A DNA stretch of 61,382 nt from Planctomycetota bacterium (GTDB lineage Bacteria > Planctomycetota > Phycisphaerae > UBA1845 > UTPLA1): assembly GCA_003576905.1 (NCBI GenBank), contig QEVG01000031.1, positions 1-61,382 on the forward strand, given 5' to 3'. Below the pieces are notes generated by a model. That model was not told where the DNA came from and ran no database searches. It saw only the letters and a list, made by a program, of their open reading frames with translations. Made by a program: the position numbers and the translations under genes. Below, one piece after another: positions 8,888 to 17,427 of the stretch (its first letter is position 1; each line of letters opens with the position of its first letter).

Positions 8888-9805
8888 ATGACATTGGAAT
8901 CGGTTTCAATGCGCGGGCGGGCGGTCGTTGCCGATGGCGACACGATCGCGGCGCTCTGGAACCGGGGTTGGAATCGCGCGCGGCCGATCGCGTGGGCCGG
9001 GGTGGAACGTCCGGAATGGCTGCGCAGCGTCATGGATGCGTTCCTTGACGCGGGATCCGAGATCATCGTGACGCCGACGGGGTGGGCCAACCGGCTCGCG
9101 TGGACCGATGCATCGGGCGCGGCGGCGCCGCCGGAAGGGCGGCTTCGGGAGATCAACCGGACGGCGGCGGAAATCTGCACAGGGGCGGTTCGAGAGTTTC
9201 CGACGGGGAATCGAATCGCCCTGGGAGCGCTTGGGGCGTGTGCGCAGCTTCTCATGCTGGGGGAGACGACGGAAGAGGAACTCGCGAGCGTGTATCGGGA
9301 ACACGCGCTGGCCCTTGCAGAGGGGGGCGTCGCGGGCTTCGTTTGCACCGGCTTTGCGGAACTTGACGCTCTGGTCGCGGCGGTATCGGCCGCGCGGAAC
9401 GCGAGCGGATTGCCTGTTATCGGGTGCATGCGCCTTGACGCCGGCGCGGAGATGACGGAGACGGCTCTTGGAGTTACGGCTCCGCAGGCCGCAGCAGCGC
9501 TGAGCGCCGCGGGCGCCTGGGGCGTGGGATTGGAGCTGGGCGACAATATTGATTCCGCACAGGCGATACTGGACTTGTATCGGGCGGCCTGTGATTTACC
9601 GGTGTTCATGCGCATTCCGGCGGGCGAAGGCGAGATGATCGAAGGGAGGCTGGCGTACCGCGGGTCCCCTGACGAATTCGCGGAACGGTGTCGCGGATTG
9701 CTGAATGTGCCGGGGTGCATTATCGGTGGCGGCGGGGGCGTGGGACCGGAGCACATTGCGGCCCTGGCGGCGCGCCGAGAGAAAACGGCGGGAAAACGGA
9801 CGTGA
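8888..9805 (+). CDS. Homocysteine S-methyltransferase-like protein lacking the zinc cysteines
   Basis: A 305-residue TIM-barrel protein resembling the homocysteine S-methyltransferase family (MetH N-terminal domain, BhmT, MmuM). The family layout is clear: an N-terminal barrel start, LPVIGCMRL, LPVFMRIPAGEGEMIEGRL, and a C-terminal GGxxG..PEHIAAL. The three zinc ligands are absent. The GINC-type motif reads G-V-G-L at 212-215, with Leu215 in place of Cys. The GGCCG motif reads G-G-G-G-G, with Gly282 and Gly283 in place of the Cys pair. It is therefore unlikely to be a conventional zinc-dependent methyltransferase. Start: ATG at 8888, with GGAGG about 11 bases upstream. A terminator follows at 9831. 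Confidence 0.8.
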   Translation: MTLESVSMRGRAVVADGDTIAALWNRGWNRARPIAWAGVERPEWLRSVMDAFLDAGSEIIVTPTGWANRLAWTDASGAAAPPEGRLREINRTAAEICTGAVREFPTGNRIALGALGACAQLLMLGETTEEELASVYREHALALAEGGVAGFVCTGFAELDALVAAVSAARNASGLPVIGCMRLDAGAEMTETALGVTAPQAAAALSAAGAWGVGLELGDNIDSAQAILDLYRAACDLPVFMRIPAGEGEMIEGRLAYRGSPDEFAERCRGLLNVPGCIIGGGGGVGPEHIAALAARREKTAGKRT

Positions 9806-9830
9806 TGCGTGGGAGCAGCCGCCGCGCTGG

Positions 9831-9862
9831 AATCCGGCCGCCGGAAAAGGGCCGGATTTCTT
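9831..9862 (+). terminator. Intrinsic terminator after the methyltransferase homologue
   Basis: A perfect 9-bp stem, AATCCGGCC (9831-9839) and GGCCGGATT (9850-9858), has a 10-base loop and runs into TTCTT. It is 25 bp after the stop codon. The next promoter begins at its 3' end. Confidence 0.7.
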
Positions 9863-9889
9863 GACGCTGCGGGTAAGTTCCGCAATAAT
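9861..9889 (+). promoter_or_regulatory. Sigma-70-type promoter upstream of the HEAT/receiver-like gene
   Basis: TTGACG at 9861-9866 and AATAAT at 9884-9889 are separated by exactly 17 bp. This is near consensus and sits directly after a terminator. It would give a leader of roughly 210 bases before the ATG at 10105. I see no gene inside that leader. Confidence 0.6.
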
Positions 9890-10104
9890 AAAGTGCTTCG
9901 AAAATGTGCCTGCCGGAGCCATTGTGAGGGGGCTTATCGGCGGGCCGACGCGGCGCCGGCGGGGGCCGCGTGACAACAGCCTGCCAGAACGATCGACAGC
10001 ACGGCCGGTGCGGCTGAAAGGCCGGATAAACGTGCAAGGAGCCCGCGCCTGTACGGCAGTCGCCTGTCGATCCGTCCGAAGTAGACCTGCGGAGGTTCAC
10101 ACAG

Positions 10105-12576
10105 ATGACCGCTGGGAAACGCTTTCAAATCCATATGTATGTTCCGTGCGCGCTGGCGTGCCTGTTGCTGGGGGCGGCCCCGGCCGGAGCGTGGCAGATT
10201 ACCGACGACATGGTGGGCCAGAGCGAAGAGGCGTGGACGGCCTGGCAGGCGGCGACGACGGCGCTGGATCGCGACGAGAAGGAAGAGGCCGCCAGGCAGT
10301 TCGACACGGTCGGCGCGATGAACCTCTCGGACCTGCGTCTTGCGCTGATGGCCGATCGGACAGGCTCGCTTCGGCTGGAGCAGTGGGCGCGGACGGAGGA
10401 CGCCCCGGCATCGGTGCGGGCGCTCGTCGAGAAAATCCTGGCGGGCCGCAAGCAGAAGGCCCTTGCCGAGGACGGCTGGCATTTCGCGGCGATCGGGCGG
10501 TTCAAGTACGCGGATGCCAACTTCAAGGCACTAGCCGAATCGAACCCGGACCCGGTGGGGCTTCTGGAGCTGGCCCGGGCCAATCCGAACCGGCACACGA
10601 TCCTGATCAAGCTGATTACGAACGCCGACGTGGGCCCCTCCGCCAAACGGTTTCTCGAGCTGCTCAACCGGGGTGAAGAGCTGCTCCGGATGGATCCGTA
10701 CGAGATCGCCACGAACATCCGCAAGCTCGGAGGGCCGCAGCGGATGGCCTACAACGCGGCGAAGCGGTTGAAGGAGTCGGGCGAATTCGCCATCCCGCAC
10801 CTGATTCAGTTTTTGCAGGATCCCGAGCAGCGGCAGCTCCATCCGGCGATCATCCAGGTGATTCCGCAGATCGGCCGCGGCGGGCTGAATCCGCTGTGCA
10901 TCGCCCTGGAAACGTCGGACAACGTAACCAAGAAGGTGCTGATCGATTCGCTGGGGCGGATCGGCTACAAGCAGGCCGCGCCGTATCTCGCGAAGGTGGC
11001 GGCGGATGCCGAGGCCTCACCGGAGTGTCGCGCGGCGGCCAACCAGGCCCTGTCGACGCTTGGCGTGGGCGGCGGAAACGTCGGCGGACTGTTTTTTGAG
11101 CTGGCCGACGCCTATTACGGCAATGCGGAATCGGTGAAGGCCGACACGCGGCGCGACGTGGCGAACGTATGGTACCTGCGCGACGGGGAGCTTCGGCTGG
11201 TCGAGGTACCCACTCCCATCTTCAACGACATCATGGCCATGCGGTGCGCCGAGGAGGCGCTGATCGCCAATGCCGACCAGGAGCGCGCGACGGCGCTTTG
11301 GGTGGCGGCGAACTTCCGCCGCGAGGCGAAGCTCGGCATGAACGTGGAAAGCGACAAGCCGGACGTCCTGGCGGCGAAGGACGGGACGCGGCCGGACGAT
11401 TATCCGCGTTCGATCTACTTCGCACGCGCGGCGGGGGCGAAGTACAACCACATGGTTCTGGCGCGGGCGTTTAACGACAAGGACGCGGGCGTCGCCCTGG
11501 GCGCGATCGCGGCGCTGTCCGAGACGGCGGGCGCGGCCGGCCTTGTGGGGCGCGAAGACATCAAGCAGCCGCTGGTGCAGACGCTGGCCTTTCCGAACCG
11601 TCAGGTTCGGATCAAGGCGGCGCTGGCGCTGGGCCGGGCACTTCCGACGACGAGCTTTTCGGGTTCGGAGAATGTCATTCCGGTTCTGGCCGAGGCGCTG
11701 GCCCAGTCCGGCAAGTCGGCGGCGCTGATCGCCGATCCGGACATGGAGCAGGCGAACACGATGCAGGCCGTCCTGCGAGCGGCGGGGTATGACTGCGCGA
11801 TCGGCGCGAGCCTGAACGCGGCGCGGGAGAGTGCCCGGCGCGTCGGCATCACGACGTACGACCTCGTGCTGCTGGCAGCGGACATCAGGCAGCCGGACGT
11901 GATGGGCGCGGTCGCGGAGCTTCGCAAGGACCTGCCGACGGCGGCGACGCCGATTCTGGTGGTCGTCAAGGAAGACCAGATGTCGGCCGGGCGGAGCGCG
12001 ACGCGAGCGGCGGCCGGCGTTGAGATGGTGCCTGCGGATATCGCGGACCTCGGCGACCCGGCGAAGATCAACGAGCAGATGATGAACCGTGTGCTTCGCG
12101 CGTCGCAGGCGCTTGGCATGACCACGCTGGCGCGGGACCTGTCGATGGACCTGGCCCTCCAGAGCTGCGACGTTCTTCGGCTGATCGGCGAAAGCAACCT
12201 GAAGGTGTTCGATTTTTCGCGGGCGATTCCGGCCCTGGTCGGCGCGCTGGCAAGCACCTATGAACCGCTGCGGGTTCGCGCGGCCCACGCGCTGGCCCTT
12301 GGGGCGAGCGGCGAAGCGCAGCAGGCGCTGGCATCCGCGGCCATGAATGCCGAACGCGGGCCGGAGGAGCGCGTGGCGTTCTTCGGCTCGCTGGCCGAGT
12401 CCGCCCGGCGCAACGGGAACCTGCTGGGCAACTCGGACGCGGTGGCCCGGCTGATCGAGTTCACGATGAACGAGGCCGATCTCGTTCTTCGGGCGGCGGC
12501 ATCGAAGGCGCTGGGAGCGCTCGACCTTCCGAGCAACAAGGCAAGCGAGATCATTCGGGCTCAGTACAAGGGTTGA
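10105..12576 (+). CDS. Exported HEAT-repeat protein with an embedded receiver-like domain
   Basis: An 823-residue protein with a clear signal peptide (YVPCALACLLLGAAPAGA, cleavage probably before Trp). Alpha-helical HEAT-like repeats fill most of the chain, for example around residues 230-320, 450-530 and 710-820. Between about 538 and 650 is a sequence with the order of a response-regulator receiver domain: acidic start ALIADPDMEQANTMQAVLR, then YDLVLLAADIRQPD with Asp593 at the phospho-acceptor position, then TPILVVVKEDQ with the conserved-type lysine. Receiver domains normally work in the cytoplasm, so their presence in an apparently exported protein is odd. The function is unknown. It has its own promoter (9861) and terminator (12637) and so appears monocistronic. 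Confidence 0.8.
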   Translation: MTAGKRFQIHMYVPCALACLLLGAAPAGAWQITDDMVGQSEEAWTAWQAATTALDRDEKEEAARQFDTVGAMNLSDLRLALMADRTGSLRLEQWARTEDAPASVRALVEKILAGRKQKALAEDGWHFAAIGRFKYADANFKALAESNPDPVGLLELARANPNRHTILIKLITNADVGPSAKRFLELLNRGEELLRMDPYEIATNIRKLGGPQRMAYNAAKRLKESGEFAIPHLIQFLQDPEQRQLHPAIIQVIPQIGRGGLNPLCIALETSDNVTKKVLIDSLGRIGYKQAAPYLAKVAADAEASPECRAAANQALSTLGVGGGNVGGLFFELADAYYGNAESVKADTRRDVANVWYLRDGELRLVEVPTPIFNDIMAMRCAEEALIANADQERATALWVAANFRREAKLGMNVESDKPDVLAAKDGTRPDDYPRSIYFARAAGAKYNHMVLARAFNDKDAGVALGAIAALSETAGAAGLVGREDIKQPLVQTLAFPNRQVRIKAALALGRALPTTSFSGSENVIPVLAEALAQSGKSAALIADPDMEQANTMQAVLRAAGYDCAIGASLNAARESARRVGITTYDLVLLAADIRQPDVMGAVAELRKDLPTAATPILVVVKEDQMSAGRSATRAAAGVEMVPADIADLGDPAKINEQMMNRVLRASQALGMTTLARDLSMDLALQSCDVLRLIGESNLKVFDFSRAIPALVGALASTYEPLRVRAAHALALGASGEAQQALASAAMNAERGPEERVAFFGSLAESARRNGNLLGNSDAVARLIEFTMNEADLVLRAAASKALGALDLPSNKASEIIRAQYKG

Positions 12577-12636
12577 TGCACCGGCGGCCGGCCGGCGCAC
12601 GTGTCCTGCCAGCCTGACATATCGCATGAATGAAGA

Positions 12637-12672
12637 CAGCCCTCGGCGACCGCGCCGCGGGCTGCTTTATTA
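12637..12672 (+). terminator. Intrinsic terminator after the HEAT gene
   Basis: CAGCCC (12637-12642) and CGGCG (12644-12648) pair with CGCCG (12653-12657) and GGGCTG (12659-12664). There is one mismatched pair and an ACCG loop, followed by CTTTATTA. It lies 60 bp after the stop codon, in the gap before the convergent DUF4846 gene. Confidence 0.75.
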
Positions 12673-12697
12673 TGGAGCGATTTTTTCGGCCGGGCGG

Positions 12698-13693
12698 CTA
12701 TTTCCATCGCCGCAGGTCGGCGAGCCTGAGTGCCCGGCCGTCGGCCAGGACGAGGTCGCGGCTCTGCGAAACGGCCAACCAGGGGCCACCGTCGCTGCCG
12801 CGCGGGATGTACAGCGTTTGTGCCGGCATGCCGGCATCGGCCAAGAGGATGTGCAGTTCGCCGTTGGGTCCGGTGCAGGCGTCGAGCACCATGAGGGCGT
12901 AGGAGCCTTTGCGCGCGTTGCGGAGTAAGATGTCGCCGGGGGCGACCGATCCATCCGTGACGGGCGTCGTGTCGAGGCTGACGCTGTGGCCGGAGGCGTA
13001 CTGGAAGATCGTTTCGAGGTAGCTGCAAAAGCTCTCGCGGCCGGCGTCGGCGTCGAAAGCCGGCTCGAAGGACACATCGCGGCCCTTGACGCGCGGCCGC
13101 TCACCTTTCGCCCAACTCTCCCAGGTGGCGAGGTGGCCGCTGGTGAAGTGAAAGCCGATCCCGTCGAGTTTTTCACCGGACCAGAGGAACTCCGCCCGCA
13201 GGCGCAGGAGCATGTTCGCGCCCGCCAGGAGCCGGTCGTTTGTCGGTTGAAGCAGGAGAACGGCGGCGAGCCGGGGGTCGCCGGGTTTCATCACGACCTT
13301 TCGGCGGCCGGTCGTGACGGGTGTATCTGCGGGGGCGGCGGGCAGATGCCGGAGCCAGTTTGCAAAGCCGCGTGCGGCAAGCTTGACGCGGGCACAGCCG
13401 TCGGGAGGGGGGATTCGGGCGGCGAGGGGTTCGTACCGGGCGCGCTGGCGCCGGTTGAGCCATGCGTAGTGTTCGCCCGAAGGGGTGAAGGCGGCCTCGC
13501 GGGCGGCGGGGCCGGCCACGGGCCGTTCGCCGGTGAGCGGGGTCGGTGGTGACACCCTGGTGGCAGTTGCGAGGATGATGACGACGAAGAGGGTCAGCGC
13601 GACACCGCGCACCCAGGGATCGCGAAGCTTGTCCATGGCGAAGATGGTATCGAGCTTTGAATCAGGCTGGAAAGGAGCGATGGGGTGGGACAT
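12698..13693 (-). CDS. DUF4846 family protein, membrane-anchored
   Basis: A 331-residue protein matching my memory of DUF4846. After a single N-terminal hydrophobic segment (GVALTLFVVIILATA) come YAWLNRRQRARYEPLAARI, FANWLRHLPA, LLLQPTNDRLLAGANMLLRLRAEFLW, FHFTSGHLATWESWAKGERP, SFCSYLETIFQYASGHS, and GDILLRNARKGSYALMVLD. The biochemical role of this family is unknown to me. It is the last gene of a minus-strand cluster (lipoprotein, TPR lipoprotein, DUF4846), 77 bp after the TPR gene. An internal Met at 13636 is an alternative start; neither has a strong ribosome binding site. Confidence 0.75.
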   Translation of the reverse strand: MSHPIAPFQPDSKLDTIFAMDKLRDPWVRGVALTLFVVIILATATRVSPPTPLTGERPVAGPAAREAAFTPSGEHYAWLNRRQRARYEPLAARIPPPDGCARVKLAARGFANWLRHLPAAPADTPVTTGRRKVVMKPGDPRLAAVLLLQPTNDRLLAGANMLLRLRAEFLWSGEKLDGIGFHFTSGHLATWESWAKGERPRVKGRDVSFEPAFDADAGRESFCSYLETIFQYASGHSVSLDTTPVTDGSVAPGDILLRNARKGSYALMVLDACTGPNGELHILLADAGMPAQTLYIPRGSDGGPWLAVSQSRDLVLADGRALRLADLRRWK

Positions 13694-13770
13694 GGCAGTC
13701 GTCGGTTACATCCGGAGGTGAAAGTTCGGCCGAGAATCGAATGGCTGCCCGCGGCGATTTCTCAGGCCGG

Positions 13771-14568
13771 TCAGGGATCACCGCCGGTGATCTCCTCGTT
13801 CGGCGTTCCGGCGAGGGTGGATTGCGGGCCGGGTCCGGGCGGCGCGAGGGAGGCGCCCTGTCCCGACGCAAGCGCGACTGCGCGCTGAAGCTGTTCGCGG
13901 GCGCCGGGGCACGCCGGATTTTCATCGAGGGCCGCTTCCAGCGAGGCGCGGGCCTGTGAATACTCACCGCGGTTCATCTGGAGCATGGCGACGTTGTAAT
14001 GGGCGATGTCGGGCGTGACGACAGTCTTGAATTCCTCGGTGGCCTCGGCGTAACGCCCGAGCGATCCGATGGCGATCGCGAGGTTCATGCGGGCGCGTTT
14101 GAACTCGGGCTCGATCCGCAGGGCCTCGCGAAACTGTGATTCGGCGTCGGCGGGTCGGCTCTGAAGGAGATAGCCGTAGCCGAGGTTGTTTCGGAGCATG
14201 GCGGAGCCGGGATCGGCCTGAATGCCGCGTTTGAAAATCTGCTCCGCGTCCTCAAACCGGCCGAGCTTCTGGTAAACGATCCCGAGCCGGCTGTAGGCGG
14301 TCGGGCTGCGGGGGTCGAGCGTGATCGCGCGTTCGTACTGGCCGATGGCGGAGGCCAAGTCGCCCTGCCTTTCGAGCATTCGGCCGGCTGCCAGGTGTGT
14401 GTCGGCGGAGAGGCTGGGTGGCGGGGCGGGCTCGGCCTGTTCGGCGAGCGTCGCTTTTTTCTCCTCGATTCCCACGGATTCCTGGATGCCCTCATCGCGA
14501 TCAAACAGGCACCCGGCATGCAGGAGGCATGCGAGAGCGACAAGCGGGATGCAGGCGCGCGTGGGCAT
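13771..14568 (-). CDS. TPR-repeat lipoprotein
   Basis: A 265-residue protein with a lipoprotein signal (LVALACLLHAGC). From about residue 55 to 225 there are five or so tetratricopeptide repeats (for example AIGQYERAITLDPRSPTAYSRLG without gaps in register). The C-terminus is Pro/Gly-rich. It is probably a membrane-anchored protein-interaction module. Its ATG shares a base with the stop codon of the upstream lipoprotein gene (TAATG), which indicates translational coupling. The partner and role are unknown. Confidence 0.85.
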   Translation of the reverse strand: MPTRACIPLVALACLLHAGCLFDRDEGIQESVGIEEKKATLAEQAEPAPPPSLSADTHLAAGRMLERQGDLASAIGQYERAITLDPRSPTAYSRLGIVYQKLGRFEDAEQIFKRGIQADPGSAMLRNNLGYGYLLQSRPADAESQFREALRIEPEFKRARMNLAIAIGSLGRYAEATEEFKTVVTPDIAHYNVAMLQMNRGEYSQARASLEAALDENPACPGAREQLQRAVALASGQGASLAPPGPGPQSTLAGTPNEEITGGDP

Positions 14569-15089
14569 TACTTGTCTTCGGCTCCGGCGTATCCGCGCAG
14601 GAAGTAGGCGTTCTGTCTGGGTTCGGGCTGCTTGGCCACCGCCTGTCCGGCGAGGGCCTCGCGGTGGTCCATTCCGCGGCCGCCGGCGGGCCCAACAGCC
14701 ACTTCGATCGATTTCTGGCTGGGCATGGCCTGTGCGAGAAATCGCTTGGCCGTCGCGAGTCGATCGGCGACAAGGGTTTCGTCGGTACTGGCGGTGTCGT
14801 AGTTGATCGTTCCGCCGCGGCCGGCGAGCAGTTCGGCGTAGCGCTCGAGCCGGGCCTCGCCGACGCCCGACAGGTCGGCGGTATGGGGCACGAAATGCAT
14901 GTCGGCGATGGACATGTCGGCCATCATGCCCTGATCATCGTGATAGGCGTACATGTCGGCCCAGTCGGGGCGTTCTTCGCCTGGTCCCTGTGGCGGGGCA
15001 TTGAGGCGGGTGTAGGGCTCCGGCCCGCAGCCGCCCAGGCCCGTTGCCAAGAGTACCAGCCAGATTACGGCGCAGCGCCGTGGTGCCAT
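14568..15089 (-). CDS. Small lipoprotein, function unknown
   Basis: A 173-residue protein starting at ATG 15089, preceded by GGGAGG at 7 bases. The frame is open to 15149, but that start has no such site. The signal peptide ends in a lipobox (LLATGLGGC). The mature part has a Met/Asp-rich segment (DWADMYAYHDDQGMMADMSI) and then a region that looks like a loosely folded OmpA-type or phosphatase-like fragment. I do not recognise a family. The stop overlaps the TPR lipoprotein start by one base, so the two are probably made together. Confidence 0.75.
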   Translation of the reverse strand: MAPRRCAVIWLVLLATGLGGCGPEPYTRLNAPPQGPGEERPDWADMYAYHDDQGMMADMSIADMHFVPHTADLSGVGEARLERYAELLAGRGGTINYDTASTDETLVADRLATAKRFLAQAMPSQKSIEVAVGPAGGRGMDHREALAGQAVAKQPEPRQNAYFLRGYAGAEDK

Positions 15090-15337
15090 GAAAAAGCCTC
15101 CCGGACAGGTTGCCGGCGGGGGTGGTGTACGGTCGGGTCGGCGGTCCACCCCAGACCAACACCTCTTTATCGGCAGACGGCGCGTTCTTGGGGCAGACTT
15201 CGCTGGAGGAAGCTATTCTTTTGGATATAGGGAGCCGGTGTGAGAAAGGAACGGGGCGTGAGACTGGGCGGGTCGGGGGAGCGGCTGGCGAAAGGCAGGC
15301 CATGGTCCTAGGCTCTCCAAGGCGAGGGAGATGAATC

Positions 15338-15823
15338 ATGAAAGAACATCGAAAAACGGGATTGTGCATCGCGGCGTGCGCGGGAATCGCCATTTCCATT
15401 CTGGGCTGCGACCCCGAGGATGCCGAGCGGGCCAAGCGGGAGGCGGCTTCCAAGGCCGCCGAGGTCAAGATTGCGACGACCCAAAAGGTGGACGAGATCG
15501 GCGACGCATTGAAGCCGCTGATCGACAAGAGCGTCGACAAGGCATTCCAGGTGATGGACGCGGGGAAGACGAAAGCGCTCGAGGTCAAAGATGATGCGGT
15601 TCGCGCGGCGGGCGAGATCAAGGTGGCCGCGACGCAGGCTGCGGAGGATATCAAGAACCGCGCGAAGCAGACCGCGGGCGAGCTGAAGGTCGCGGCCACG
15701 CAGAAAGCGGAAGAGCTTCGACAAAAGGCCGAGCCTTATGTCGACAAGGCAAGGGATGCGACGACACAGGCAATTGAGAAGGCGAAGACCGCAACGACAC
15801 AGGCGGTCGGCGGCGGCGAGTAA
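15338..15823 (+). CDS. Helical repeat lipoprotein (apolipoprotein/LEA-like)
   Basis: A 161-residue protein with a lipoprotein signal (GIAISILGC). The mature chain is a run of charged amphipathic helix, rich in Ala, Lys, Glu, Asp and Thr, with no Pro until late. It has recurring AATQ/ATTQ segments (KIATTQKVDEIG, KVAATQAAEDIK, KVAATQKAEELR, DATTQAIEKA) about 11 or 22 residues apart. Such 11-mer periodicity suits apolipoprotein-like or LEA-like helices lying on a membrane. The ribosome binding site GGGAG is close to the ATG. The function is unknown; a role in envelope stabilisation is only a guess. Confidence 0.75.
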   Translation: MKEHRKTGLCIAACAGIAISILGCDPEDAERAKREAASKAAEVKIATTQKVDEIGDALKPLIDKSVDKAFQVMDAGKTKALEVKDDAVRAAGEIKVAATQAAEDIKNRAKQTAGELKVAATQKAEELRQKAEPYVDKARDATTQAIEKAKTATTQAVGGGE

Positions 15824-15865
15824 CCGGGACGCCGGGCGCACCGCGAATTCAAAGGGAAAACTGAA

Positions 15866-15899
15866 CGGCCTGCGATGCCCAGATGAGCACCGCAGGCCG
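15866..15899. terminator. Hairpin between convergent genes, probable bidirectional terminator
   Basis: CGGCCTGCG (15866-15874) and CGCAGGCCG (15891-15899) form a 9-bp stem between two convergent genes ending at 15823 (plus) and 15958 (minus). On the minus strand it runs into a T-containing tract (TTCAGTTTTCCC). The plus-strand tail is weaker. Confidence 0.55.
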
Positions 15900-15957
15900 A
15901 TGTGTTTGCGATGCCGAGCGCGGCATCCGCGGTTCGTGCGGAAGGGAAAGCCGCCGC

Positions 15958-16794
15958 TTACGGATTCGAAGGCGGCGGGACGTTGTCGTCGGGGGTTTCC
16001 GACTTTGATCCCTTTCGGCTGCGCTCGCGGATGAGCTTCTGCGCTTCGCGCCCCTGTTCCTCGTCGAGGACGCTGAAGACATCCTCGGAAAGCCGGCGCG
16101 TCTGGGCGGCCTTGACGGCCTTGTCGACATCTTCGCCGCGCGTGTTCTCGAAGTAGGTCTTGAACGCGGCCTCAATTTTCTCCTTCTGTTGACCGCTCAG
16201 TCCCTTCATGTCGTCGATGACGGACTTGAGGACCTTCGGGTCCGCCACCGGGACGCGGGCGCGGCGCTTGCCGCCGAACTCTTCCTCCCAGATTCGTTCG
16301 AAGCCGGGCTTCTGATTTTCGGCAAGGAGGGCGAGCATGCCGTCCTTGAGGTTTTTCTGCGCGCCCTCCACCTGCTGGCGCACCGGAGCGAGCCGGGCGT
16401 CCTGTTCGGTGCGTGCGGCGCGCATGCGTTCGAGAATCTCGCGCACCTTTTCCTGGTCGCCGGCGGCGCGGGCGGCCTGCATCTCCTCGCGGAAGCCCTT
16501 CCACTTTTCGGCGTCCTCGTTGGCGCCGCGGTACTCTTCACGGAGTGCCTTAACGGTGGCCTCGTAGGTGTCGAACAATTCCTTCGCCTTCGGCGTCTGG
16601 TCGGACTTCAGGGGAAGCTCGTTCTCTATTCGGGTGAGAATCTGCGCAGGCCTGGGCGGGCCGAACGGATTGGCCCTTCTTTCGCGATCCCGCGGGCCGC
16701 CGCGGCCGCGCGGGCCGCCATCGGACTGTGCCTGGCAGAAGGCGGCGACGAAAAGTACCAGCAAGATCGATCTGAGCACGCTTGAGACTTTCAT
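15958..16794 (-). CDS. Exported Arg/Glu-rich coiled-coil protein
   Basis: A 278-residue protein starting at ATG 16794. AGGAGT lies 7 bases upstream, and the signal peptide is KVSSVLRSILLVLFVAAFCQA. The frame is open to 17013, but the extension is Pro-rich and unsupported. The mature chain begins with a Gly/Arg-rich stretch (GGPRGRGGPRDRERR), then long charged helices. Alternating helix/turn blocks with LxxxQ-like segments recall periplasmic Spy/CpxP-like or heavy-metal-resistance helical proteins, but I cannot confirm the family. The tail is Pro-rich. It is convergent with the helical lipoprotein gene. Confidence 0.75.
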   Translation of the reverse strand: MKVSSVLRSILLVLFVAAFCQAQSDGGPRGRGGPRDRERRANPFGPPRPAQILTRIENELPLKSDQTPKAKELFDTYEATVKALREEYRGANEDAEKWKGFREEMQAARAAGDQEKVREILERMRAARTEQDARLAPVRQQVEGAQKNLKDGMLALLAENQKPGFERIWEEEFGGKRRARVPVADPKVLKSVIDDMKGLSGQQKEKIEAAFKTYFENTRGEDVDKAVKAAQTRRLSEDVFSVLDEEQGREAQKLIRERSRKGSKSETPDDNVPPPSNP

Positions 16795-17427
16795 GGCAAT
16801 GACTCCTGAGTAGGTCGCACGAGGTTGTTCGATGCCGGAGACGCAGGCGGCGTCCCTGGCAACCGGCAACATCTTATACACGAATCCCGAAACAACGTTG
16901 GCGGGCGTGTCGGGGGGGGGCGGCCCGGCTCCGGCGGTCCGGGTTCGCCCGGACGAGTCTGCGGGTAATGCCGCAGGGTCGCCAAAAACGGGTTCGGCGG
17001 GGGTGGGGCACACCGAAAGCGGCGGATTTCAAGGTGCACGGCACTTTTCCTGTGAATCACAGGGCCGCCGGCCATTCATGCGTTTTCGAGGGGGCGGCCT
17101 GAAATAAGGGGTTGTTGGCCCCTTGATGCCGCCGCATGAGCCGATATAGTTTTCCTGTCGTCAGGCGTATGGAGCACAAAGCCGCCGGTCGTCATGCGGT
17201 CCTGGTTGTCGGCGGATACGGCAATCGGGTGCGTCACGGAGGGAGCCGTGAGCCAAGTGGCAGGGAAGTGGTGTTCGCGCCAATCCTGATGACCTCACCT
17301 CGCAAAAAGCCGTCTGTCTCTGCGGCGCGAAGCATCACACGACTACCGATGGCAGAATGTGGATTCGGGTTCGGGCTCATCAGTAATGGTTGGCGGCGAT
17401 GAGAATCGCCGGAAAGGAACGAAGATC
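16795..17427. other. Long intergenic region with a promoter and a structured leader for the beta-helix gene
   Basis: This 633-bp stretch has no credible gene; the 88-codon frame from 17136 is unremarkable. It holds a promoter at 17123-17150, an inverted repeat AAGGGG-N7-CCCCTT (17106-17124) touching its -35, and a perfect 6-bp hairpin TCACGG-AGGGAG-CCGTGA at 17234-17251 within the predicted leader. The leader is about 270 bases, long enough for a regulatory RNA. I could not match it to a known riboswitch. Confidence 0.45.
17123..17150 (+). promoter_or_regulatory. Candidate sigma-70 promoter of the beta-helix gene
   Basis: TTGATG (17123-17128) and TATAGT (17145-17150) are 16 bp apart. AAGGGG-N7-CCCCTT overlaps the -35 by two bases and could be an operator. 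Transcription from here leaves about 270 untranslated bases before the ATG at 17428. Confidence 0.5.

Noticed and set aside
11017-12627. 536-codon antisense frame
   Set aside because: It is a shadow of the HEAT gene in high-GC DNA, with His/Arg-rich composition and no motifs.
17136-17402. 88-codon frame upstream of the beta-helix gene
   Set aside because: No ribosome binding site, no recognisable features, and it lies in the predicted leader.
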